IMG/VR virus record: IMGVR_UViG_3300008120_000368
Location: 1-25,512 of that record
DNA: 25,512 bases
Strand: one strand, 5' to 3'
DNA from: a virus
How positions within the stretch are numbered: the stretch's first letter is position 1; every line of letters begins with the position of its first letter. The notes below the pieces were generated by a model. That model worked only from the letters and a program-made list of their open reading frames with translations. It searched no databases and was not told the DNA's origin. Both the position numbers and the translations under genes were made by a program. Shown piece after piece: positions 1-6,524 of this stretch.

Positions 1-1960
1 TATGTCTTCTGCGTGACATGTCTTTAAGAATAGCAATACTATTCTCAACCCCAATTGTATCCAATCCACTGTCAATCAATTCATCAATAAACAATGTATT
101 GATAGGTTGATACAGATTCTCCCACACATCACGGAAAGCAAAACTCAAACCCAGAATCAATCTATTACGCTCACCCCTAGACAAGTTATCAAAGTCAAGT
201 TCACGACCCAACTCAGTGATTTCAACTTGTAAGTCATTCTTAAAAACAACTTGATGCGGTAGACCAATCTTATCTAAATAATGTGTCAATCGTGAATTCA
301 AGTAACTTAGGTTCTGGTCAATGATTTTCTTACGAACAAACGAATCTTTGCTAGTTAATATATCTAACAAGAACTTTTGATGTTCCATTGTTCTTGTAAG
401 TTTGTTAATACTTTCAAAATTTATTTCTTGTAGTGCATTTGCTTCCATTTCAACTACTTGTTCTGAATATGGATCGACCTCACTTACCTTAGTGTCAATT
501 TGCTGTAATAAATTAGCAATTTTACTACGATGTTCAATAGCTTGCGCTTCGGTGTCATAATGTGTGATCGGTTGCGCACCTACTGCAATATCAACATGCT
601 CAGACAATTGTTCTCTAAATGGATTAGATTCTTGTTTCTTATCTTCCCAAACTTTCTTTAAGTTAGATACATCACCGCCGTGACGAATAGCCTCTGCTTC
701 GGTTTTATATGATGGCTTTGGTTTAGGACCTATATCTTTAATCAATGATTGCGCCTCAATCAATTGATTTTCAAATGTAGCTAACTCAGACCTAGCATTT
801 TCAAGCAATGTGGTTTTCTCTAATGTAACTTGTTCATGTTTCTCATCATGAAAATCTTGACCACATGCATAGCAAGTATGTTCTGCTAATGACCGAACCT
901 CTTTTTCAAGTTTAGAAATTAATTTTTTTTCTTTTTCTATACTTTTGGTTTGGGCATCTATTGCAGTAGCAATAGTTTTTTGTTCCGCTTCATTCTTAAG
1001 CCACTCATTTAACTTAGCCCATGTTTCTAGTTCAGTTTCAATGTCATACTCATTTTTAAGAGAATATGCTTTATGAGCAACAGACACATCACTGTTGTGC
1101 TTTTGTTGCCAAGCAGTGGAACGAGCAACCAATGCATTGTATGCATCCTGTTGTTTTTTCTTCTCGTTCCAAACTGATAATTCTTTATGAGCTAGTAACT
1201 CAGCATCAATATCAATTTTACTGAGATCATCGTAGTCTAATGCAAGATTGGCTAAGTCCTCATCGTGCTTTTTAAGCCATAACATTTGTCTACGCTTTAG
1301 TGCATCGATTTGTTCTTTAACACGTTTGTTAGCTTCTTCAATGGCTTTGACATTGAATTCTTCTTGTTGGATACTATCTTTACTAGACTTAATCATGTTC
1401 TTTATGACTTCAGCCTTTTCAGATAATAATGTAATACCCAAAAGCTGTTCGATAATATCTTTTTGTTCGTTATTTTTTAGTGCAAGAAATGGTTCGGAAT
1501 AGGTATTCAATACAACAATGTGACGGAACATATCGGCTGACATACAAAGCACACGTTCAATTGCTTGTTGTGTTTCTTTGTTCTCACCTTGTGCATCATC
1601 CTGATTCTTTTCTTGTACATCATTGACATAAAATCGTAAGATGTTTGGTTTACGTCCACGTTCAATCTTATAATTAACGCCGTTCGCACTAAACTCTAAT
1701 GTAACCATCATGGCTTTGCCATTTGTACGATTAACTAAATTATCTTTGCGAATATTGTTGATTGGAACACCAAACAGTGCATAGGAAAGTCCTTGAATAA
1801 GGGTTGTCTTACCTGTACCATTACGAGCACCATCACCACCTAAGTCTAAGTTCTCACCCAGAATAAGTGTTAAGTCTTTTTTGTCAAAGTCAACTGCTTG
1901 TGTTACTTGTCCTATTGAAAGGAAATTTCGTAGGGTAATATTCTTAAGTGTAATGCTCAT
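1..1960 (-). CDS. 46: gp46-like recombination endonuclease subunit (SbcC/Rad50 family), 3' end cut by window
   Basis: This is the ATPase subunit of the gp46/gp47 nuclease, which resects DNA ends for recombination-dependent replication in T4-like phages. Reading leftward from the ATG at 1960-1958, the frame stays open to the window edge (about 653 codons; T4 gp46 is 560, so this one is longer). Seen directly: a Walker A motif GARNGTGKT (residues 44-52), a zinc hook CYAC (Cys363 and Cys366) between Lys/Glu-rich coiled-coil arms, an ABC signature LSRGE (593-597) and a Walker B motif FIDE (624-627) followed by a D-loop-like SGLD. This is the full SMC/Rad50 motif order. The start overlaps the gp47 stop as ATGA, which suggests translational coupling and equal production of the two partners. 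Only the extreme C-terminus is missing. The family assignment is firm; the function is inferred from the family. Confidence 0.95.
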   Translation of the reverse strand, partial: MSITLKNITLRNFLSIGQVTQAVDFDKKDLTLILGENLDLGGDGARNGTGKTTLIQGLSYALFGVPINNIRKDNLVNRTNGKAMMVTLEFSANGVNYKIERGRKPNILRFYVNDVQEKNQDDAQGENKETQQAIERVLCMSADMFRHIVVLNTYSEPFLALKNNEQKDIIEQLLGITLLSEKAEVIKNMIKSSKDSIQQEEFNVKAIEEANKRVKEQIDALKRRQMLWLKKHDEDLANLALDYDDLSKIDIDAELLAHKELSVWNEKKKQQDAYNALVARSTAWQQKHNSDVSVAHKAYSLKNEYDIETELETWAKLNEWLKNEAEQKTIATAIDAQTKSIEKEKKLISKLEKEVRSLAEHTCYACGQDFHDEKHEQVTLEKTTLLENARSELATFENQLIEAQSLIKDIGPKPKPSYKTEAEAIRHGGDVSNLKKVWEDKKQESNPFREQLSEHVDIAVGAQPITHYDTEAQAIEHRSKIANLLQQIDTKVSEVDPYSEQVVEMEANALQEINFESINKLTRTMEHQKFLLDILTSKDSFVRKKIIDQNLSYLNSRLTHYLDKIGLPHQVVFKNDLQVEITELGRELDFDNLSRGERNRLILGLSFAFRDVWENLYQPINTLFIDELIDSGLDTIGVENSIAILKDMSRRRH

Positions 1961-2973
1961 AGGTTGTTATAAATTTCCAACAAAATCTTTTTGTCGAATG
2001 TAGTAGATTCGATGCTGTTAATTTGGTCAATGACAATCTGATCGACGGATTCAAATTTTAAACCATCACCACCAGCAGTTTGTTCTGTTTGGTCAACTTT
2101 CATTGGTATCAATGTCATTTCTCTTAGTTTGTGTTCTGGAATTAATGTTTCACGAATGAAGTTAGCTTCTTCATAACTAATGTCAATATCAAGATGTACT
2201 CTAACATGACTGTCAATCAATAGCAAGCCTTCAGGGTTTTCTAACACATCACTAAGTTTATAAACTCTAAACAACGGTTGTCTTGGCCAACTATAGAATG
2301 CAGGGTCTTTACCCCATTCTAACACCATCATGCCACGTGCGTCATCTCCTGCATCTGCATAGTTATGTGGGAAGGCATTGCCAATGTACCAGATGTTTTT
2401 CTTAGCTTGTCGTTTGTGAAAGTGACCACTGAATGTCATGTCAAAACCAGTAAAGTGGTCACTGCTTAGTTCACCGTGATCGGGCATCTCTACCATAGCA
2501 TTCATATAGAAATGTGGTAGTTCAAAATGACCAAACATATATTTGCCACTTAGTTTTTGAATTTTCTTATAATCCTGTTGCACAAGCCAGGGCGCAATAA
2601 CTACATCACCCTCGCTAAACCAATCGTTAACAATAGTAAGATTGGGTAAATGTTTAGCCCACTCAACACTATGAATATCACGACGGTCACGATAATACAA
2701 ATCGTGATTACCGGGTATAAAGAAAACACGTTCAAATGCCGCACTTAATTTTTCTAGTGAACGCAATCCAAACTGAAGTGTATGAATGTTTATGCTAGCC
2801 CGGTGATGATTATAATCACCTAAAAATAAACAAGTTTCACAACCTTCTTGTTTTGCTTTGGTGATGAACCAATCTACAAAACTTTCACAATCTTGATTGT
2901 GTTGTAAACTGTTTGACTTAAGACCGAAGTGGATATCGGTAAATACTGCCGCTTTTTTGAAAAGGTTACTCAT
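1957..2973 (-). CDS. 47: gp47-like recombination nuclease subunit (SbcD/Mre11 family)
   Basis: This is the metallophosphoesterase partner of gp46 and supplies nuclease activity for DNA end processing in phage recombination. Its 338 residues match the usual length (T4 gp47 is 339). The Mre11/SbcD metal-binding motifs appear in order: DIH (Asp13, His15), GDYNHH (Gly52-Asp53 onward), GNHD (88-91), GHFE (148-151) and GHFH (183-186). The stop overlaps the gp46 start by four bases. The chosen ATG at 2973 sits immediately before the first motif and gives family length, but it has no good Shine-Dalgarno sequence; only TAAAG precedes it. A 56-bp spacer with a perfect 10-bp inverted repeat separates it from the upstream sigma factor gene, so its expression may be set separately from that gene. 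Confidence 0.95.
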   Translation of the reverse strand: MSNLFKKAAVFTDIHFGLKSNSLQHNQDCESFVDWFITKAKQEGCETCLFLGDYNHHRASINIHTLQFGLRSLEKLSAAFERVFFIPGNHDLYYRDRRDIHSVEWAKHLPNLTIVNDWFSEGDVVIAPWLVQQDYKKIQKLSGKYMFGHFELPHFYMNAMVEMPDHGELSSDHFTGFDMTFSGHFHKRQAKKNIWYIGNAFPHNYADAGDDARGMMVLEWGKDPAFYSWPRQPLFRVYKLSDVLENPEGLLLIDSHVRVHLDIDISYEEANFIRETLIPEHKLREMTLIPMKVDQTEQTAGGDGLKFESVDQIVIDQINSIESTTFDKKILLEIYNNL

Positions 2974-2979
2974 CTTTAT

Positions 2980-3008
2980 ATTATAATAGGAATGACGTTG
3001 GATTACAA
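2980..3008 (-). promoter_or_regulatory. Candidate sigma70-type promoter before gp47
   Basis: On the minus strand TTGTAA (3008-3003) is followed after 17 bases by a perfect TATAAT (2985-2980). The -35 matches consensus at 4 of 6 positions. The expected start of transcription would fall about at the gp47 ATG, giving a leaderless or nearly leaderless message, which fits the absence of a clear ribosome binding site. The region is AT-rich, so chance occurrence is possible. The -35 lies inside the inverted repeat at 2991-3015. Confidence 0.3.
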
Positions 3009-3015
3009 CGTCATT
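2991..3015. repeat. Perfect 10-bp inverted repeat with 5-base loop
   Basis: The arms AATGACGTTG (2991-3000) and CAACGTCATT (3006-3015) are exact reverse complements around the loop GATTA. It occupies most of the spacer between the sigma factor gene and gp47. No T-run follows in the direction of transcription, so it is not a standard intrinsic terminator. It could be an RNA hairpin that stabilises or processes the leftward transcript, an attenuator, or a dimeric operator. The symmetry is certain; the role is inference. Confidence 0.6.
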
Positions 3016-3029
3016 GGTTAAATTGCTAA

Positions 3030-3926
3030 TTATTCTTCATAGCTAGTACTAGAACTAGCTTGTCTTGACCAACTTGGGTTAAGACCATTGATTTCTAAAA
3101 TATCATCACGTATGTTTTGGTTGCGTTTTTCCGTATTCAATACACGGCAGAAACTATTTGTTATAGCGGCTGTATAGTAAGCAAATGGATTTGCTGATTT
3201 TGCTTCATTAAAACGTAAGCCAACATATGTTAGTTGAAGGATAGCTGAGTTGCGCATCTCATCGTTGTATGTGTACCCACGCCAATTATATTTCATTGCG
3301 TATTTTTCACACATCATAATGTACATACGGGCAAGTTTGTTTGTGATATTTCCGTGATCCTTGCTGAATTCACCGTCTCTTAACGAACCGTTCCAATGAC
3401 TTTTTCCAATACATTGATATGTATTAGTGTTATCTACACGGAAATGTTGGAATGGTGGAAAGTTAACTTTAACGTGAACCATGTCATCAACTTCGGCTTT
3501 TGTTGTTGTATCTTCTAAATCTGCAAATAGTTCATCAATATCCGATTCAACTTCAAATATATCTTTAGCAGTTTTCTTTTTGTCTGATTTGCGTGGTTGT
3601 TTTGGTGCGACCGGTACATGATCCCAAGTCATTACCCTAAAAACTAAGTCAGTCACTGGGATTGAGTCTGGGCTAACTGAATCCTTTTCTCCTGCCTCTA
3701 AACTTAATCTAGTTGCCCGTGTTTCTTTTGCTTCCTGAATGACTTCTGGTTTAGATGCATGAGCTAAACTTTCTTCAATTGTAGCTAAGGGCATGTCTAC
3801 AATATAATCATATCGGTGATCTTCTGGGGTCAAAAAGCTACAATAAGCATTTTTGCTAGAGTGAATTTCTTTTAAAATATCTTTATTATTTAGGTAGTTG
3901 ACAGGTTTTCTAGTGGTTATAGACAT
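3030..3926 (-). CDS. 55: gp55-like late-transcription sigma factor with internal insertion
   Basis: This is an RNA polymerase sigma factor of the T4 gp55 type, which directs host polymerase to late promoters for virion genes. The C-terminal core (residues about 185-285) carries the gp55/sigma region 2 pattern: WRGYTYNDEMRNSAILQL, then ANPFAYYTAAITNSFCRVL, then a basic TEKRNQNIRDD segment. The N-terminus VNYLNNKDILKEI (9-21) resembles the T4 gp55 start (YNYVNNKELLQAI). Between the two lie about 150 extra residues, including FRVMTWDHVP (96-105), a Lys-rich stretch (109-121) and an acidic stretch (124-149). T4 gp55 is 185 residues and this protein is 298. The start at 3926 is supported by GGAG eight bases upstream. 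It is the first gene of the leftward block and is transcribed away from its probable target, the baseplate operon. I recall this longer architecture from marine phage sequences but cannot verify that here. Confidence 0.85.
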   Translation of the reverse strand: MSITTRKPVNYLNNKDILKEIHSSKNAYCSFLTPEDHRYDYIVDMPLATIEESLAHASKPEVIQEAKETRATRLSLEAGEKDSVSPDSIPVTDLVFRVMTWDHVPVAPKQPRKSDKKKTAKDIFEVESDIDELFADLEDTTTKAEVDDMVHVKVNFPPFQHFRVDNTNTYQCIGKSHWNGSLRDGEFSKDHGNITNKLARMYIMMCEKYAMKYNWRGYTYNDEMRNSAILQLTYVGLRFNEAKSANPFAYYTAAITNSFCRVLNTEKRNQNIRDDILEINGLNPSWSRQASSSTSYEE

Positions 3927-3951
3927 AGGTCTCCGTTATTATGTTGTGTTA

Positions 3952-3980
3952 AGTATAGCAGGTCTATTGCAGAAAAGCAA
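3952..3980 (-). promoter_or_regulatory. Sigma70-like promoter with extended -10 driving 55-47-46
   Basis: On the minus strand TTGCTT (3980-3975), a 17-base spacer, then TGC directly before TATACT (3957-3952), an extended -10 with five of six consensus bases. The predicted start near 3945 leaves a leader of about 19 bases that contains the GGAG ribosome binding site of the sigma factor gene. Spacing and position fit an early/middle promoter read by host RNA polymerase. It was found by eye and has no experimental support. Confidence 0.5.
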
Positions 3981-3993
3981 CAGTTTTTTAAGG

Positions 3994-4020
3994 AAAAGGT
4001 AAAAAGAGCACCTTTTTATT
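3994..4020 (+). terminator. Weak hairpin with T-rich flank in divergent region
   Basis: AAAAGGT (3994-4000) pairs with ACCTTTT (4010-4016) across a nine-base loop, followed by T, A and TTT (4017-4020). It resembles a weak intrinsic terminator read rightward. It lies between divergent genes, so it would block antisense read-through from the left rather than end an operon. The stem has only two G-C pairs, so it may be a chance structure. Confidence 0.25.
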
Positions 4021-4022
4021 TA

Positions 4023-4030
4023 GCTAAATA
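4023..4030 (+). promoter_or_regulatory. Candidate gp55-type late promoter box upstream of baseplate operon
   Basis: GCTAAATA (4023-4030) matches the T4 late box TATAAATA at six of eight positions and stands alone, without a -35, as late promoters do. It is 22 bases before the ATG at 4053, and the expected start near 4036 would put the AAGGA ribosome binding site (4036-4040) at the extreme 5' end of the message, which is tight. Two related boxes occur at 12973 and 13460. Confidence 0.4.
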
Positions 4031-4052
4031 TAAGTAAGGATAACAACATACT

Positions 4053-6224
4053 ATGGCAACCCCAACACAAGCTCAATTAACAGAAGAACGTGCCGCAATT
4101 GCGGCCGACCTTGCGGACAAGCAATCCCTGTATAATAGTATGATTGCAAAGGGACAAGTTAACTCGGCTAAAGAAGTATTAGAGTCTATCAATGTTACGA
4201 AATCTCAATTATCTACTGTAACTAATCAGATATCAAATTACTCTCAATTCAGTGCTGAAAGAGCATCGCAAGATGCTCAAATTGCAAAGACAGCAAATTT
4301 TGAGTCAGCGGCCGCTCCTGCAAATAACGTAATAACCAGTACCAGTGTCACCGGTACTACAACAGGTGGTAATCAAACTACCACAACAATCGGTGCGTCC
4401 TCATTAACACCTGAGGCACAGGCGGCAAACAAGGCTGCAAGTTTAAGAGCATCGGCATTTACTGCAAACCCATCGGGAAAATTTGGAAATAGCACAATTG
4501 ACCGAGCAGCTGCCTCTGGAGCAATTACAGCCGAAGAAGCCGCTGCCTTAAAAGCCGGGTCAATATCCGAAGCAGACCGCGCAGCCTCTGCTAATGCGGC
4601 ACGACAAGCTGGACAAGCCGCGTCTAGTGCAGGAACTGTACAGACTCCTGCAACTACTACGACAGTAACACCTACCCCCAACTCAGCAGGAGAGACTGCT
4701 GTTAGTGAAACACTAGTTGCAAATCCTGCAATAGTTACTAGCCAATCCAATCCTACTAATAATACAACTACTGTTACAAATATTGATGGTACTGTATCAG
4801 AAGTTACAGTAAACCCAATTGAGTCTACATCAACTATTACGCCGGTAGCACTTAATGAACTAAGTCAAAGCACAGAAACTACTATCACGGTTACTGAAAC
4901 ATCTACGTTGTCTGACCCCACTGGCGTATTGGCCGCAGAAGATGCGGCATTAGCGGCTTCTGCCGCGGCAGCAGATGATGCTGAAGCATTTCGACAAAAC
5001 GAACCAATAGCTGATCCATACGGCGTATTAGCGGCAGAAGATGCCGCATTAGCAGAAGAGGCGGCAGCCGCAGGCGATGTTGAAGCATTTCGACAAAACG
5101 AACCAATAGCTGATCCATATGGCGTATTGGCGGCAGAAGATGCGGCTATAGCAGAAGAGGCTGCAGCCGCAGGTGATGCTGAAGCATTTACTGATATGGA
5201 ACGAAATGGTCGACCAATTGATGATCCATATGGCGTATTGGCAGCAGAAGATGCGGCCATAGCAGAAGAACGAGCAGCCGCAGATGATGCGGCCGCATTT
5301 CGACAAAATGAACCGGTAGACGATCCATATGGCGTATTGGCCGCAGAAGATGCGGCTATAGCAGAAGAGGCGGCCGCCGCAGGTGACGCGGCTGCATTCA
5401 ACTCATCTTCTACCAATGTAGTCGGATCAACTTCCCGTGCATTAACTTCAAATCCGGCTGTTACTGTAACTCCCTACAAACAAGATGATTGGCGTATACG
5501 ATTAAGTTTAGCTGGCTCAGCAGATTATCTATATAAGATTGCTTCTAAATCTGATGTACTATATCCCTTGATAGCGACAGATGGTGTATTGTTTCCATAC
5601 TCACCTCAAATCAATACATCATATCGTGCAAACTACGACCCGGCCGAGCTAACACATTCTAATTATAAAATGTTTTTCTATAAAAATAGTAGTGTAGATG
5701 ATATTTCAATTACAGCAGATTTTACAGCACAAGATACAGCCGAAGCTAACTACATGCTAGCAGTGATTCATTTTTTCAAGTCAGCTACTAAAATGTTTTA
5801 TGGACAAGATACTTCGCCTAGAGCAGGTACTCCCCCTCCCTTATTATATCTAACTGGATATGGATTACACCAATTTCAAAAGCATCCGTTGTTGCTTACT
5901 AGCTTCAGTTATAATTTACCTAATGATGTAGATTACATAAGGGCCGGGAGTAATAGTCAATGGGGAGGCGTGTCTATAGCCCAACTGTCTAGTGGTAGTA
6001 AAACTAGATTGGGGTCAAGCGGATTGACCCCGGGGGGTGTTGGCAAACCGGCAGCATTCTCTGGACTTGCTAGCCAAGACAAAGTGACATACGTACCAAC
6101 TAAAATATCACTGTCACTAACGCTTGTACCGGTAGTTACACGAAATGATATTAGTAAAAACTTTAGTCTCAAAGACTATGCGGCAGGTAAATTATCAGCT
6201 AAAACCGGTGGAGGAATTTGGTAA
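4053..6224 (+). CDS. Tail-tube-initiator/baseplate-like structural protein with Ala-rich tandem repeats
   Basis: This is a 723-residue probable virion protein. Residues 1-287 are rich in Ala, Thr, Ser and Asn with a helical start. Residues 288-449 form five tandem repeats built on DPYGVLAAEDAA and an Ala/Glu helix. Residues about 478-645 are a compact domain starting DDWRIRLSL and including SVDDISITADFTAQD, YMLAVIHFFKSATKMFYGQD, a PPPLLYLTGYG segment and LPNDVDYI. This C-terminal domain looks like the tube-forming domains of T4 gp48/gp54 (baseplate tube and tail-tube initiators), by pattern and position rather than clear identity. It is the first gene of the rightward baseplate block and its TAA overlaps the next ATG by one base. 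AAGGA lies 12 bases before the ATG, a slightly long spacing. I am fairly sure it is a baseplate/tail protein and less sure of the gp54/gp48 equivalence. Confidence 0.6.
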   Translation: MATPTQAQLTEERAAIAADLADKQSLYNSMIAKGQVNSAKEVLESINVTKSQLSTVTNQISNYSQFSAERASQDAQIAKTANFESAAAPANNVITSTSVTGTTTGGNQTTTTIGASSLTPEAQAANKAASLRASAFTANPSGKFGNSTIDRAAASGAITAEEAAALKAGSISEADRAASANAARQAGQAASSAGTVQTPATTTTVTPTPNSAGETAVSETLVANPAIVTSQSNPTNNTTTVTNIDGTVSEVTVNPIESTSTITPVALNELSQSTETTITVTETSTLSDPTGVLAAEDAALAASAAAADDAEAFRQNEPIADPYGVLAAEDAALAEEAAAAGDVEAFRQNEPIADPYGVLAAEDAAIAEEAAAAGDAEAFTDMERNGRPIDDPYGVLAAEDAAIAEERAAADDAAAFRQNEPVDDPYGVLAAEDAAIAEEAAAAGDAAAFNSSSTNVVGSTSRALTSNPAVTVTPYKQDDWRIRLSLAGSADYLYKIASKSDVLYPLIATDGVLFPYSPQINTSYRANYDPAELTHSNYKMFFYKNSSVDDISITADFTAQDTAEANYMLAVIHFFKSATKMFYGQDTSPRAGTPPPLLYLTGYGLHQFQKHPLLLTSFSYNLPNDVDYIRAGSNSQWGGVSIAQLSSGSKTRLGSSGLTPGGVGKPAAFSGLASQDKVTYVPTKISLSLTLVPVVTRNDISKNFSLKDYAAGKLSAKTGGGIW
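4914..5399 (+). repeat. Five in-frame tandem repeats of 99/111 bp in an Ala-rich coding region
   Basis: Units start at 4914, 5013, 5112, 5223 and 5322. The spacings are 99, 99, 111 and 99 bp, all multiples of three; the last unit is cut short. Each encodes DP(Y/T)GVLAAEDAA(L/I)A, an Ala/Glu helix and, in units 1, 2 and 4, AFRQNEP(I/V). Unit 3 replaces this with a longer AFTDMERNGRPID. Units are close at the DNA level but differ at many third positions, so the array is not freshly duplicated. Likely a modular helical spacer. Confidence 0.9.
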
Positions 6225-6523
6225 TGGCATACCCACAAACAAGCCCGTATTATACTACATCGGTTATTAATAACGAATACTTAGATGTTATGATTAACAG
6301 AACTATACCACTAGACCCTAGCGATAGATACTGGGAAATAACTCAAACGTACAACATGCGACCTGATTTGTTAGCGTATGATTTATATTCTGATAGTAGA
6401 TTGTGGTGGGTGTTTGCACAGCGCAATTCAAATCGACTTAAAGATCCTGTCTTTGATTTTGTGGCTGGTACTGGAATTTATATCCCACAACTACCAAACT
6501 TACGTTCAGCGTTAGGATTCTAA
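6224..6523 (+). CDS. 53: gp53-like baseplate wedge protein
   Basis: This 99-residue protein resembles the core of T4 gp53, a wedge subunit that helps join wedges around the hub. The diagnostic part is the helix-strand pattern MRPDLLAYDLYSDSRLWWVF followed by QRN and a hydrophobic end FVAGTGIYIPQL, which matches the gp53 pattern PEELANAIYGNPQLYWVLLMCN and is LysM-like in outline. T4 gp53 is 196 residues, so this is a short form. The start is the ATG at 6224, which overlaps the preceding TAA (TAATG) and has GGAGG at 6210-6214, nine bases upstream. A TTG two codons earlier is less well placed. The gene lies between a tube-initiator-like gene and a hub-like gene, which suits a baseplate role. Confidence 0.8.
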   Translation: MAYPQTSPYYTTSVINNEYLDVMINRTIPLDPSDRYWEITQTYNMRPDLLAYDLYSDSRLWWVFAQRNSNRLKDPVFDFVAGTGIYIPQLPNLRSALGF

Positions 6524-6524
6524 G

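Noticed and set aside
1248-1502. Rightward frame of 84 codons inside gp46
   Set aside because: It lies opposite the coiled-coil coding region of gp46, is Ser/Leu-rich, and has no start signal.
2991-3015. Considered an intrinsic terminator for the sigma factor gene
   Set aside because: There is no T-run after the stem in the direction of transcription, so only a hairpin or operator is supported.
4914-5399. Considered a CRISPR array because of regular repeats
   Set aside because: The repeats are in frame inside a coding region, are contiguous without unique spacers, and encode a regular protein repeat.
4865-5416. Antisense open frame of 183 codons across the Ala-rich repeats
   Set aside because: It is Ser/Ala-rich, mirrors the repeat on the other strand, has no ribosome binding site, and exists because the repeated sense codons lack antisense stops.
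6218-6523. TTG start two codons upstream for the gp53-like gene
   Set aside because: The ATG at 6224 has ideal spacing from GGAGG and overlaps the previous stop as TAATG, so it is preferred.
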